Of a stretch of 64,000 nucleotides of DNA, positions 24,418 through 34,505 are shown one piece after another. The notes under the pieces were generated by a model. It did not search any database and was not told the DNA's origin. It worked only from the letters and a program-made list of their open reading frames with translations. Source of the DNA: Shumkonia mesophila (GTDB taxonomy: Bacteria; Pseudomonadota; Alphaproteobacteria; Rhodospirillales; Shumkoniaceae); assembly GCF_026163695.1 (NCBI RefSeq), contig NZ_JAOTID010000018.1, positions 1 through 64,000 on the forward strand. Reading direction: 5' to 3'. How positions within the stretch are numbered: position 1 is the stretch's first letter; each line of letters starts with the position of its first letter. The position numbers and the translations under genes were made by a program.

Positions 24418-25731
24418 ATGACCACCTCGCCGTTCGATTCCGCCGTGCTCGGGCCGCTGTTCGGCGACCCGGAGATGGCGGCGTTGCTCGCCGATAGTGC
24501 GCAGATCCGCGCCCTCCTTACCGTCGAGGCGGCGCTGGCCCGCGTGCAGGGGCGGCTGGGGGTGATTCCGGCCGACGCCGCAACCCGCATCGCCGAGGTG
24601 GCCGCGCACCTGGAGCCCGACATGGCCGCCATCGGCGCCGGCACGGCGCGCGACGGGGTGCCCATTCCGGCCCTCATCAAGGCGCTCAGGGCAGGCGTCG
24701 GCAAACGGGCGGCGCCCTATGTCCACTGGGGGGCGACCAGCCAGGACATCGTCGACACCGGCCTCGTGCTTCGGCTCAGAGACGCGCTCACCCTGCTCGC
24801 GGCCCGCCTGGAAGAGGTCATCGCCGCGCTCACGGCCCAGGCCCGCGCGCATCGCGGCCTGGTCATGGCGGCGCGCACCCGCTCGCAGATCGCCATGCCG
24901 ACGACCTTCGGGCTCAAGGTCGCCACCTGGCTGGCTCCGCTGCTGCGCCACCGCGACCGCCTGGCCGAGTTGCGCCCAAGGCTGGAGGTCGTGCAGTTCG
25001 GAGGCGCCGCCGGCACGCTGGCCGCCCTCGGCGAGCACGGCATCGCGGTGATGGAGGGCCTGGCCGCCGAGCTGGGGTTGGCGCCGCCGCCGCTGCCCTG
25101 GCACAGCCAGGGCGACATCATCGCCGAACTGGGAGGCTGGCTTTCGCTTCTCACCGGCAGCCTCGGCAAGATGGGGGAAGACCTCGTCCTCCTTGGCCAG
25201 TCGGAAGTGGGCGAGGTCACCGCCGGGGACGGCGGCGGCTCCTCGACCATGCCCAACAAGTCCAACCCCGTCGCCGCCGAAACCCTGGTGGCGCTGGCCC
25301 GCTTCAACGCCGGGATGGTCGGCACGCTGCATCAGGCCCTGATCCAGCGCCACGAGCGCGACGGCGCCGCCTGGCCGCTCACCTGGCTCGCCCTGCCGCC
25401 GATGCTGATGGTGACGGCCGGCGCCCTGGCCCATGCCCAGCGCCTTGCGGCCGCCCTGGAACCCAATGCCGCCCGCATGGCCGAGCACCTGGAGGCCACG
25501 CACGGCCTCATCCTCGCCGAGGCCGCCACCTTTCTTCTCGCGGCCCACATGCCACGGCCGCAGGCGCAGGAACTGGTCGCCGCCTGCTGCAAGGAGGCGA
25601 CGGCTGCCGGCCGTCACCTCTTCGACATCCTGGCCGAACGGGCCGACGCCCCCATCGACTGGCCGGCCGAGAAGGACCCGGCCCGCCACGTCGGGGCCGC
25701 CGAGGCGTTGGTGAAGCGCCTCATTCCATAA
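24418..25731 (+). CDS. pcaB: 3-carboxy-cis,cis-muconate cycloisomerase
   Basis: A 437-residue member of the fumarase/aspartase superfamily. The signature loop GGGSSTMPNKSNPVAAE is near residue 280, and YVHWGATSQDIVDT carries the usual substrate-binding residues. It cyclises 3-carboxymuconate to 4-carboxymuconolactone, the step between PcaHG and PcaC. ATG 24418 (MTTSPFDS) is the family-like start; the reading frame is open further upstream only through the repeat. It is separated from pcaJ by that repeat. Confidence 0.93.
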   Translation: MTTSPFDSAVLGPLFGDPEMAALLADSAQIRALLTVEAALARVQGRLGVIPADAATRIAEVAAHLEPDMAAIGAGTARDGVPIPALIKALRAGVGKRAAPYVHWGATSQDIVDTGLVLRLRDALTLLAARLEEVIAALTAQARAHRGLVMAARTRSQIAMPTTFGLKVATWLAPLLRHRDRLAELRPRLEVVQFGGAAGTLAALGEHGIAVMEGLAAELGLAPPPLPWHSQGDIIAELGGWLSLLTGSLGKMGEDLVLLGQSEVGEVTAGDGGGSSTMPNKSNPVAAETLVALARFNAGMVGTLHQALIQRHERDGAAWPLTWLALPPMLMVTAGALAHAQRLAAALEPNAARMAEHLEATHGLILAEAATFLLAAHMPRPQAQELVAACCKEATAAGRHLFDILAERADAPIDWPAEKDPARHVGAAEALVKRLIP

Positions 25732-25756
25732 CCGGCCAAGTATGCAAAATGTACGA

Positions 25757-25775
25757 GGTTTCATTTTTTATAACC
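25757..25775. promoter_or_regulatory. candidate regulator site before the TRAP genes
   Basis: GGTT (25757-25760) and AACC (25772-25775) form a dyad with an 11-bp spacer in an A/T-rich patch 60 bp upstream of the TRAP binding-protein start. The ATAACC half matches the elements near pcaQ, so co-regulation by PcaQ is possible. Confidence 0.3.
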
Positions 25776-25835
25776 ATTAAAAGAAACTATCTTTCGCTAT
25801 CGCCAAGTGCGCAGCAAACAACGGGGAGTAGGGAG

Positions 25836-26852
25836 ATGCGCAAGTTCAGCCTTCTGGCCACCGGTCTTGTCGTCGCGGTGGGGGCGGCCCTGCCGGCCCG
25901 CGCCGCCGACGTGACCCTGACGGTTCATCATTTCCTGAGCGCGACGTCGCCGGCCCAGGCGTCGTTCATGCAGCCGTGGGCGGATAAGGTCGCCAAGCAG
26001 TCGAACGGCCGCATCAAGGTCGAGATCTATCCTTCGATGTCGATGGGCGGCAAGCCGCCGGAGCTCTACCGGCAGGTGCGCGACGGCGCCGCCGACATCG
26101 TGTGGACGCTGATCGGCTACACACCGGGCGTCTTTCCGCGCTCCGAGGTCTACGAACTGCCGACCGTGCACGGCGGCAGCGCGGAAGCCACCAACCTCGC
26201 CATCCAGGACACCTTCAAGTTGGTCGCCGAGGACTTCAAGGACTTGAAGCCGCTGCTGGTGCACGTGCACGCCGGCAACATGATCCACACCCGCGACAAG
26301 GCCATCAAAAGCGTCGACGACCTGCGCGGCCTCAAGCTGCGCACGCCGTCGCGCACGGGGGCCTGGCTGATCGAAAGCTGGGGGGCGGAACCGGTCGGCA
26401 TGCCGGTCCCGGCGCTGCCCGAGGCGCTTTCCAAGGGCACGGTGGATGGCGCCCTGGTGCCGTTCGAGATCTTCCTGCCGCTGAAGCTCCAGGATTTGAC
26501 AAAGCATTCCGTCGAGGGCGAGGATGGATCCCGCTTCGGCACCTCGGTCTTCCTCTATGCCATGAACAAGGCGCGCTACGACGGCCTGCCCGCCGATCTC
26601 AAGAAGGTGATCGACGACAATTCGGGCGCCGCCATCGCCGCCGACGTCGGCAAGGTCTGGGACGAGGTCGAGGGGCCCGGCGAAAAGGCGCAGGAAGGCA
26701 AGATCATCAAGCTGTCGGCAACGGCCAAGGCGGCATTCGATGAGCGGGGCAGGACGGTCGAAAAGCGTTGGATCGACGAGGCCAAGGGCTTCGACGGCGC
26801 CGCGCTGGTCGCCGCCGCCAAGGCCGCCGTGCAGAAGCACGCCAAGCGCTAG
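25836..26852 (+). CDS. TRAP transporter substrate-binding protein (DctP family)
   Basis: A 338-residue periplasmic receptor. A signal peptide spans about residues 1-24 (MRKFSLLATGLVVAVGAALP...ARA). The DctP fold shows VTLTVHHFLSATSPAQASFM, ELYRQVRDGAADIVWT, and the Arg of LRTPSRTGAWLIESWGAEPVGMP that binds a substrate carboxylate. ATG 25836 follows GGGAGTAGGGAG. Lying between pcaB and pobA, it probably imports an aromatic acid such as 4-hydroxybenzoate or protocatechuate (inference). The permease genes follow after a repeat-filled gap of 214 bp. Confidence 0.88.
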   Translation: MRKFSLLATGLVVAVGAALPARAADVTLTVHHFLSATSPAQASFMQPWADKVAKQSNGRIKVEIYPSMSMGGKPPELYRQVRDGAADIVWTLIGYTPGVFPRSEVYELPTVHGGSAEATNLAIQDTFKLVAEDFKDLKPLLVHVHAGNMIHTRDKAIKSVDDLRGLKLRTPSRTGAWLIESWGAEPVGMPVPALPEALSKGTVDGALVPFEIFLPLKLQDLTKHSVEGEDGSRFGTSVFLYAMNKARYDGLPADLKKVIDDNSGAAIAADVGKVWDEVEGPGEKAQEGKIIKLSATAKAAFDERGRTVEKRWIDEAKGFDGAALVAAAKAAVQKHAKR

Positions 26853-26880
26853 CGCCATCTTGCCGTCCGACGGAACGGCT

Positions 26881-27025
26881 CACCCCCACCCCAACCCTCC
26901 CCCACCTGCCTTCGCCGAAGCGAAGCCGCTTCGGCTTCGCGCAGGCAGGTCGAGGGGGAGGGGGTCGCGCCGACGCTCCGCTTTTCTTCCCTCCCCCCTT
27001 TGTGGGGGAGGGCAGGGAGGGGGGC
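26881..27025. repeat. dispersed double hairpin repeat with a REP element nested in its first loop
   Basis: The first hairpin (CCCTCCCCC...GAGGGGGAGG) is interrupted exactly at its loop by the REP palindrome 26905-26949. The second hairpin is CCTCCCCCCTTTGTGGGGGA (about 26991-27010). Compare the uninterrupted copy at 3848-3868. Confidence 0.8.
26905..26949. repeat. REP-type palindrome, copy 2
   Basis: Same element as 11641-11682, with CCTGCC/GGCAGG outer arms and inner GAAGCGAAGC/GCTTCGGCTTC arms. It is 45 bp long here because of three extra central bases. Confidence 0.8.
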
Positions 27026-27066
27026 CGGGCCGCGTTTCCACGCCCAGGCTGGACTGAGAGAGCCCC

Positions 27067-27564
27067 GTGCACGCCCTCGTTCAACGATTCGTCACCTGGT
27101 GGGCGCTGGCCGCCGGCGTCGTGCTGCTCCTCATCGTCCTGGTGACGACCATCAACGTCACCGCCTTTTCGATGGACAAGATCGCCCGGCTGTTCGACGG
27201 CGGGGTTTCGGGGCTGCCCGGCTACGAGGATTTCGTCGATCTCGCCGCCGGTGTTGCCGGGCTGATGCTGATGCCCTATTGCCAGCTCAGGCGCGGCCAC
27301 GTCGCCGTCGATCTTTTCACCGCCATGGCGCCGCGCGCCGTGCAGAAGGCGCTCGACCTCGTTTCGCTCATCGCCGTCGCCGCGCTGACCCTGTTCCTCG
27401 CCTACTGGATGGCGGTCGGCCTCGCCGAGACGCGGGCCGACGGCGTGCTCTCCCCGGTGCTGGGCTGGCCGGTGTGGCCGTTCTACCTGCCCGGCGTCGT
27501 CTCTCTTCTGCTGTGGGCGGCGGTGGCCGGCATGCAGGCCTTCGCGAGGGACGCCGATGGGTGA
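27067..27564 (+). CDS. TRAP transporter small permease (DctQ family)
   Basis: A 165-residue membrane protein with four hydrophobic helices (about 9-30, 56-76, 90-115 and 135-155). GYEDFVDLAAGVAGLMLMPYCQLRRGHVAVD matches the DctQ core, with helix 2 followed by the conserved R-G-H-V segment. It starts with GTG at 27067 and overlaps the DctM gene by 8 bp. Confidence 0.87.
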   Translation: MHALVQRFVTWWALAAGVVLLLIVLVTTINVTAFSMDKIARLFDGGVSGLPGYEDFVDLAAGVAGLMLMPYCQLRRGHVAVDLFTAMAPRAVQKALDLVSLIAVAALTLFLAYWMAVGLAETRADGVLSPVLGWPVWPFYLPGVVSLLLWAAVAGMQAFARDADG

Positions 27565-28945
27565 GCGCGAAATCATCGGCATCGCCGGCATCGTGGTGCT
27601 GTTCACGCTCCTGATGCTGCGCATCCCGGTCGGCGTCAGCATGGTGGTGGTCGGCATCGGTGGCAACTATGCGCTTAGCCTCGCCGTACCGTTCCTGCGC
27701 TTCGAGCCGTACCTGCGGCAGTTCAAGACGCTGCTGTGGAACACGGTGGCCAACTACGACCTCTCGGTGGTGCCGCTGTTCGTGCTGATGGGCTATCTGG
27801 CCTCGCACGCCAACCTCAGCCGCGACCTCTTCCAGGGGGTCAACGCCCTGGTCGGGCGATTCCGGGGTGGGGTCGCCATCGCCGCCATCGGCGCCTGCGC
27901 CGGCTTCGGGGCGGTGTGCGGCTCCTCTCTGGCCACTGCCTCGACCATGGGCCGCGTCGCCCTGCCCGAACTCAAGCGCATGAACTACGACCCCCGGCTG
28001 GCCACCGGCACGCTGGCGGCCGGCGGCACGCTGGGCATCCTCATTCCCCCCTCGGTGGCGCTGGTGATCTACGCCATCATCGTCGAGGGCTCGATCATCC
28101 AGATGTTTCAGGCCGCCGTCATCCCCGGCCTCATCGCCGTCTTCTCGTTCATCACCGTCATCGCCCTCATCGCCCGCCTGAAGCCCGGGGCGGCGCCGGC
28201 ATCGCCGCCCATGGACGCCACCACCCGCCGCTTGGCCCTGCTGCGTCTGGCCCCGGTGGTGGTGATCTTCGGGGGCATCATCCTGGGCCTCGGCATCGGC
28301 CTCTTCACGCCGACGCCGGCCGCCGCCATCGGCGTCTTCGTCATCCTCGCCTACGGCCTGCTGCTCCGGCTGCACGGCGAGGGGCTCTCGGGCGAGGGCA
28401 TCCGCCGCTCGGGCCTCGAAACCGCCGTCACCGCCGGCATGATCTATTTCATCCTGTTCGGCGCCGAGGTGGTGAAGGGCTTCTTCACGCGGGCCGGCCT
28501 GCCGGCGGCGCTGGCCGATTGGGCGGGGGCCAGCAGCTTCGATCCGTGGCTGGTGCTCGTCATCATGCTGGCGATTTTGATCGTGCTGGGCTGCTTCATG
28601 GAAAGCTTGGCCATGATCCTGGTCGTGGTGCCGTTCTTCTGGCCGGTACTGGTGCACATCAACGGCGGCGAGGAGGTGACGGCGGCGATGGCCGCCTATG
28701 GCATGGATAGCGCCGACCTCAAGATCTGGTTCGGCATCCTGGCCCTCATCGTGGTGGAACTGGGCCTCATCACGCCGCCGGTCGGCCTCAACGTCTTCAT
28801 CATCAGCTCGCTCGCCCAGGACGTCGCCATGCGCGACGTCTTCAGGGGCGTCATGCCGTTCTTCTGCTCGGAAATCGTGCGCGTCGCCGTGATCGTGGCG
28901 GTCCCCGGGCTGAGCCTCTATTTGCCCCATCTGCTGGGAGGGTAG
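27557..28945 (+). CDS. TRAP transporter large permease (DctM family)
   Basis: A 462-residue permease with about 12 hydrophobic helices. Family features include LMLRIPVGVSMVVVG near the start, VPLFVLMGYLASHANLSRDL, GGTLGILIPPSVALVIYAII, and the end LGLITPPVGLNVFIISSL. It forms the ion-coupled channel with DctQ. Its start overlaps dctQ. It is the last transporter gene before hemerythrin and pobA. Confidence 0.92.
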   Translation: MGEREIIGIAGIVVLFTLLMLRIPVGVSMVVVGIGGNYALSLAVPFLRFEPYLRQFKTLLWNTVANYDLSVVPLFVLMGYLASHANLSRDLFQGVNALVGRFRGGVAIAAIGACAGFGAVCGSSLATASTMGRVALPELKRMNYDPRLATGTLAAGGTLGILIPPSVALVIYAIIVEGSIIQMFQAAVIPGLIAVFSFITVIALIARLKPGAAPASPPMDATTRRLALLRLAPVVVIFGGIILGLGIGLFTPTPAAAIGVFVILAYGLLLRLHGEGLSGEGIRRSGLETAVTAGMIYFILFGAEVVKGFFTRAGLPAALADWAGASSFDPWLVLVIMLAILIVLGCFMESLAMILVVVPFFWPVLVHINGGEEVTAAMAAYGMDSADLKIWFGILALIVVELGLITPPVGLNVFIISSLAQDVAMRDVFRGVMPFFCSEIVRVAVIVAVPGLSLYLPHLLGG

Positions 28946-28980
28946 CGGGATGGCAAGGGGATTTGTGCCGCCGGGCTCAT

Positions 28981-29130
28981 CTCCCTCTCCGCCCCCTGGG
29001 GGCGGAGAGGGGCGGGGTGAGGTGGGGGGGCAAGCATTCCCCGCGGACACCACGGCGGCACCCCCACCTCACCCTCCCCATCGCTGGCGCGATGGGTCCC
29101 CTCCCTCTCCCCCGCCGTGCGGCGGAGAGG
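28981..29130. repeat. dispersed hairpin repeats between TRAP and hemerythrin genes
   Basis: CTCTCCGCCCCC is followed by GGGGGCGGAGAG as a perfect 12-bp stem, and a second pair CCCTCTCCCCCGCC/GGCGGAGAGGGC lies at the right end. It belongs to the CT-rich hairpin family also seen at 116-150. Confidence 0.75.
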
Positions 29131-29187
29131 GCGAATGGGCATGACGGACTGTGAAGGATCGGGCCTCAAGCAACATGGACCATCGCC

Positions 29188-30934
<1,747 letters not shown>

Positions 30935-30966
30935 GGGGGGCGGGCATCCTTTCTTCCTCGTTGTGC

Positions 30967-31698
30967 CTAGGCCCCTCCCGTTGGTGCCGGCGGCCGCTTG
31001 CGAAAGCTGGAAAGGAACGTGCCGACGCGGTCGAGGTGGGCTTGCATGGCGGCGGCGGCCCCGTTGCCGTCGCGGTCGATCAGACATGTGTAAATGGCCA
31101 GATGGTCGGCGACGGCGGGGCCAAGATTCTCGGGGCGCCGAGCGAGCTCTCCGGCCTCGCTGATCATGAAACGGCGATATCGATCCCACAGCCCGGAAAC
31201 GATGGTGACGAGCGCCGGATTCCGTGTCGCTTTGGCAATGCCGATGTGAAAAGCACGATCGGCCACATGCCGCATCACGAAGGGGGCGGTATCCCGTTCG
31301 ATTTGGTCCAACGCCGCCTTGATGCGCGTCAAATCGTCCGGAGCCGCAGTGAGAGCGGCCAGCCGTGCCGTCTCGGCTTCGACCATGCGTCGCGCCATCA
31401 GGATATCGAAGGGACCTACATCGTCGAAGGACAGGCCGGCCTCTCTCTCTCCTGCCGACTCGTCCCTGGGCTCGACCACGAAGGTCCCGGCACCCATCCG
31501 GATGTCCACCAATCCTTTGAGTTCCAATACGATCAGTGCTTCGCGCAGCACCGACCGGCTGACCCCGAAGTGCGAAATCAGGGCGCGTTCGGCGGGCAAG
31601 CGGTTGCCCACTTTGAACTCGCCAGCCCGGATGCGTTCTTCCATCTGCTGGGCGACCTGCTGGTAGAGGCGTGTGGTATCGGCGGCGCGCAGGGGCAT
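30967..31698 (-). CDS. GntR-family regulator with FCD domain (sulfatase locus)
   Basis: A 243-residue FadR-type regulator. The winged helix carries YQQVAQQMEERIRAGEFKVG and GVSRSVLREALIVLELKGLV. The FCD domain carries ARRMVEAETARLAALTAA, FVMRHVADRAFHIGIAKATRN and HLAIYTCLIDRDGNGAAAAM. Start 31698 is chosen because GGAGAG lies 5-7 bases upstream; Met at 31713 would sit almost on the operator. It is divergent from the sulfatase operon, with three TGGTC/CCAAT-type palindromes between them. It very likely represses the 31888-38163 unit and itself until an organosulfate or its product binds. Confidence 0.88.
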   Translation of the reverse strand: MPLRAADTTRLYQQVAQQMEERIRAGEFKVGNRLPAERALISHFGVSRSVLREALIVLELKGLVDIRMGAGTFVVEPRDESAGEREAGLSFDDVGPFDILMARRMVEAETARLAALTAAPDDLTRIKAALDQIERDTAPFVMRHVADRAFHIGIAKATRNPALVTIVSGLWDRYRRFMISEAGELARRPENLGPAVADHLAIYTCLIDRDGNGAAAAMQAHLDRVGTFLSSFRKRPPAPTGGA

Positions 31699-31715
31699 GG
31701 CGGCTCTCCGCATTG

Positions 31716-31744
31716 ATTGGCCGGACCAATGTGGTCAGGCCAAT
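31716..31744. promoter_or_regulatory. GntR operator pair near the regulator start
   Basis: ATTGGCCGGACCAAT (31716-31730) is a 15-bp palindrome. TGGTCAGGCCAAT follows at 31732-31744. Both match the ATTGGTC-n-CCAAT type used by FadR-subfamily regulators. Confidence 0.65.
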
Positions 31745-31816
31745 CAATATACCGGGTTGGAAGGCAAGCTCAAATTATTATCTTGTGTCGCGCGAGAGAA
31801 GAAATTGGAAATTAGG

Positions 31817-31844
31817 TTGCCTGCCTGCCTTGGATTGGTATAAT
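31817..31844 (+). promoter_or_regulatory. promoter of the sulfatase operon
   Basis: TTGCCT (31817-31822) and a consensus TATAAT (31839-31844) are spaced by 16 bp. The predicted start near 31851 falls at the edge of the operator at 31852-31866. Confidence 0.6.
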
Positions 31845-31851
31845 AGGTAAA

Positions 31852-31866
31852 ATTGGTCAGTCCAAT
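31852..31866. promoter_or_regulatory. GntR operator at the sulfatase transcription start
   Basis: ATTGGTCAGTCCAAT is the same 15-bp palindrome type as at 31716. It lies just downstream of the -10 box and 21 bp before the start codon, a classic repression position. Confidence 0.65.
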
Positions 31867-31887
31867 AATCCAGGGGGATGCCAAGGA

Positions 31888-33426
31888 ATGCGGACGGTTT
31901 TCCTGCTGTTCGATTCGCTGAACCGGCGCGCGCTTGAGTGCTATGGCGGCACGGCCATTGCCACGCCGAACTTCAGGCGGTTGGCGGAGCGCGGGGTCGT
32001 TTTCGACAGCCACTGCGTCGGCAGCTTGCCCTGCATCCCGGCCCGCCGGGACATGCATACCGGCCGCATCAATTTCCTGCACAACCAGTGGGGACCGCTC
32101 GAGCCATTCGACGACTCGGCCCCACGCATCCTGGAACAGAACGGCGTCTATTCGCACCTGATCACCGACCACTACCATTATTTCGAGGACGGCGGCGTCT
32201 GCTACCACGGTCGCTACAGTTCCTTCGAGTTCGTCCGCGGCCAGGAAAAGGACAAGTGGAAGGGGCTGGTCGACCTGCCGGTGGAAAAATGGCGCGGGTC
32301 GATCCACGAGATGCGGTTCGCCGATCGTCGCGACGTCGAGTTGAACGCCGTCAACCTGGTGAACCGCGAGTATATCCGCGACGAGGCCGACTTCCCGACC
32401 GCCAAGAACACCGAATTGGCCATCGAGTTCCTTGAGACCAACAAGGACGCCGACAACTGGCTGCTCCAGGTCGAATACTACGACCCCCACGAGCCGTTCA
32501 TCGCGCCGGCTCGCTTCCGCGAGGGCCTGGAGACCGGATACGACGGCCCGACCCTCGATTGGCCGCGTTACCGGCGGGTCTGCGAAAGCCCCGAGGAAGT
32601 GGCCGAGATCAAGGCCAACTACCTGGCCAGCGTGCGCATGGTCGATCACTATCTCGGCAAACTGCTCGACACCATGGACCGCCTCGACATGTGGAAGGAC
32701 ACCGCCATCGTGCTGACGGCGGACCACGGCTTCATGCTCGGCGAGCACGACTGGTGGGGCAAGAACCGCATGCCCTGCTTCGACGAGGTTTGTCGCATCC
32801 CGATGATGTTCTACCATCCCGATTTCGTCGGCCAGGGCGGCACCCGCCGGCAGGCCCTGACCCAGACCGTCGACGTGATGCCGACGCTGCTGGGACTGTA
32901 CGGCGTGACGCCGCCGGCCGACGTGCAGGGCCACGACCTGTGTCGGGTGCTGGCCGAGGACAAGCCGGTTCGCGAGGCCTGCCTTTACGGCATGTTCGGC
33001 GCCGCCGTGAATGTCACCGACGGCCGCTATACCTATTTCCGCTATCCGACCGCTTCGGACGGGCACGACCTCTATCAATACACGGTCATGCCGACCCACA
33101 TGCGCACCCTTTACGATCCCAAGGAGTTCGACGGAACGGTCATGGCCGGACCGTTCCGTTTCACCAAGGGAATGCAAGTCATGCGGATCCCGGCAAACGT
33201 CAACTCGGAGGGCAGCCCGATGAAGGGGCAGACCATCGAGGATGCCCGGAACGCTCTCTACGACTTGGCAGCCGATCCCGGCCAGAAGTTCCCAATCGAT
33301 GATCCGGCGGTGGAGACCAGGCTCGTCGATCTCATGACCCGACTGATGCGCGAGGCCGACGCTCCCGGAGAGGCCTTCCGGCGGCTCGGGCTTTCGGTTC
33401 CCGACGACATCTCGGTGGGCCGATAA
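31888..33426 (+). CDS. cytoplasmic type I sulfatase (Cys-type, CxPxR)
   Basis: A 512-residue alkaline-phosphatase-superfamily hydrolase. The formylglycine motif is C-I-P-A-R at residues 49-53 within SLPCIPARRDMHTGR, where Cys49 would be oxidised. Metal and substrate positions include Asp9 (LLFDSLNRR), the DH pair in VLTADHGFMLGEHDWWGKN, and PHEPF. There is no signal peptide, so it should act in the cytoplasm on imported sulfate esters. Phosphonate monoester hydrolases share the motif, but the maturase at 36835 in the same unit supports a sulfatase. It is followed by a TTT transporter. The substrate is unknown; a carboxylated sulfate ester would suit the transporter type. Confidence 0.88.
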   Translation: MRTVFLLFDSLNRRALECYGGTAIATPNFRRLAERGVVFDSHCVGSLPCIPARRDMHTGRINFLHNQWGPLEPFDDSAPRILEQNGVYSHLITDHYHYFEDGGVCYHGRYSSFEFVRGQEKDKWKGLVDLPVEKWRGSIHEMRFADRRDVELNAVNLVNREYIRDEADFPTAKNTELAIEFLETNKDADNWLLQVEYYDPHEPFIAPARFREGLETGYDGPTLDWPRYRRVCESPEEVAEIKANYLASVRMVDHYLGKLLDTMDRLDMWKDTAIVLTADHGFMLGEHDWWGKNRMPCFDEVCRIPMMFYHPDFVGQGGTRRQALTQTVDVMPTLLGLYGVTPPADVQGHDLCRVLAEDKPVREACLYGMFGAAVNVTDGRYTYFRYPTASDGHDLYQYTVMPTHMRTLYDPKEFDGTVMAGPFRFTKGMQVMRIPANVNSEGSPMKGQTIEDARNALYDLAADPGQKFPIDDPAVETRLVDLMTRLMREADAPGEAFRRLGLSVPDDISVGR

Positions 33427-33484
33427 GGAACGGAGATTCCATCGCCCACTCGACAAAACGCCGTTATTGGAAGAGGAGGTACCG

Positions 33485-34435
33485 ATGAGGAGACGAATAC
33501 TGTTAATGGCACCGCTGCTGGCGGCCGGCTTGGCGCTCGCATTCACCGCTCAGGCGGCCGACTATCCCTCGAAGCCGATCAAGCTGATCATCCCGTACAA
33601 GCCAGGCGGCGGTTCCGACGTCATCATGAGAATTGCCGCCCTGCATCTCGAAAAAATCCTCGGCCAGAAGATGCCGGTGGTCAACATCGACGGGGCCGGC
33701 GGCGCCGTCGGCTGGACGCAGGCGGCCAAGGCCAAGCCGGACGGCTACACGATCACCCAACTGACCAATGCGATGATCGTCAGGGAGGCGACCAAGTCGG
33801 CGAATGTCACGATCGGCGATTTCACGCCGGTCGCCAACATCGGCTTCGTTGCGTTGACCGTGACCGCGAAGGGTGACGGCCCGTACAAAAACCTGAAGGA
33901 CCTTTACGAAGCGTCCAAGGCGCGGCCGGGCGAGGTCAGCCTGGCAATGGGTGTCGGGACTCCGGCGCAGTTTGTCGCGGCGCAGGTCGAAAATGTGTTT
34001 GGCACCAAGATGAAACTGGTCAACGCTGGCGGCGGCGCCGACAAGATCGCGGGCGTCCTCGGCGGCCATATGGATGCCCTGGTCGAACCGGTATCCAGCT
34101 TGGCCGGTCAGCACAAGTCAGGCCAGCTTCGCATCCTGGCGGTGCTGAGCGACAAGCGCCTGGCGTTCCTTCCTGACGTGCCGACCGCCAAGGAGCAGGG
34201 GTTCGATCTGACGGCCGGGCTCTTCTACGGCTTCGGGGCGCCGAAAGGGACCCCGCAGAAGGATATCGACACGTTGGCCTCCGGCATCGAGAAACTCGGT
34301 GGAAACGCCGAGTTCCAGGAGCAATTGAAGAAGATCGATTTCGAATGGCAGTTCTTGGCGGCGGCGGACTTCGGCAAGTTGATCGCAGCCGAGCATAAAA
34401 CGACCATGGAGATCGGCAAGAAACTCGGCTTCTAG
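33485..34435 (+). CDS. TTT transporter substrate-binding protein (TctC), system 2
   Basis: A 316-residue Bug/TctC periplasmic receptor with a signal peptide (MRRRILLMAPLLAAGLALAF...AQA). The mature start YPSKPIKLIIPYKPGGGSDV carries the family's substrate-loop glycine cluster. KAKPDGYTITQLTNA is the second family motif. ATG 33485 has AGAGGAGGT directly upstream. Lying 58 bp after the sulfatase, it probably captures the organosulfate or its precursor. A hairpin follows at 34455-34480. Confidence 0.9.
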   Translation: MRRRILLMAPLLAAGLALAFTAQAADYPSKPIKLIIPYKPGGGSDVIMRIAALHLEKILGQKMPVVNIDGAGGAVGWTQAAKAKPDGYTITQLTNAMIVREATKSANVTIGDFTPVANIGFVALTVTAKGDGPYKNLKDLYEASKARPGEVSLAMGVGTPAQFVAAQVENVFGTKMKLVNAGGGADKIAGVLGGHMDALVEPVSSLAGQHKSGQLRILAVLSDKRLAFLPDVPTAKEQGFDLTAGLFYGFGAPKGTPQKDIDTLASGIEKLGGNAEFQEQLKKIDFEWQFLAAADFGKLIAAEHKTTMEIGKKLGF

Positions 34436-34454
34436 CCGATGGGACGTTCGGGTA

Positions 34455-34480
34455 GGGAAGCGCCGAAGGCGGCGCTTCCC
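34455..34480 (+). terminator. hairpin between tctC and tctB, system 2
   Basis: GGGAAGCGCCG pairs perfectly with CGGCGCTTCCC around a 4-nt AAGG loop. There is no U tract, so mRNA stabilisation of tctC or partial attenuation is more likely than full termination. Confidence 0.6.
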
Positions 34481-34505
34481 CCATAATCGAGGGTAGCGAG
34501 GACCC

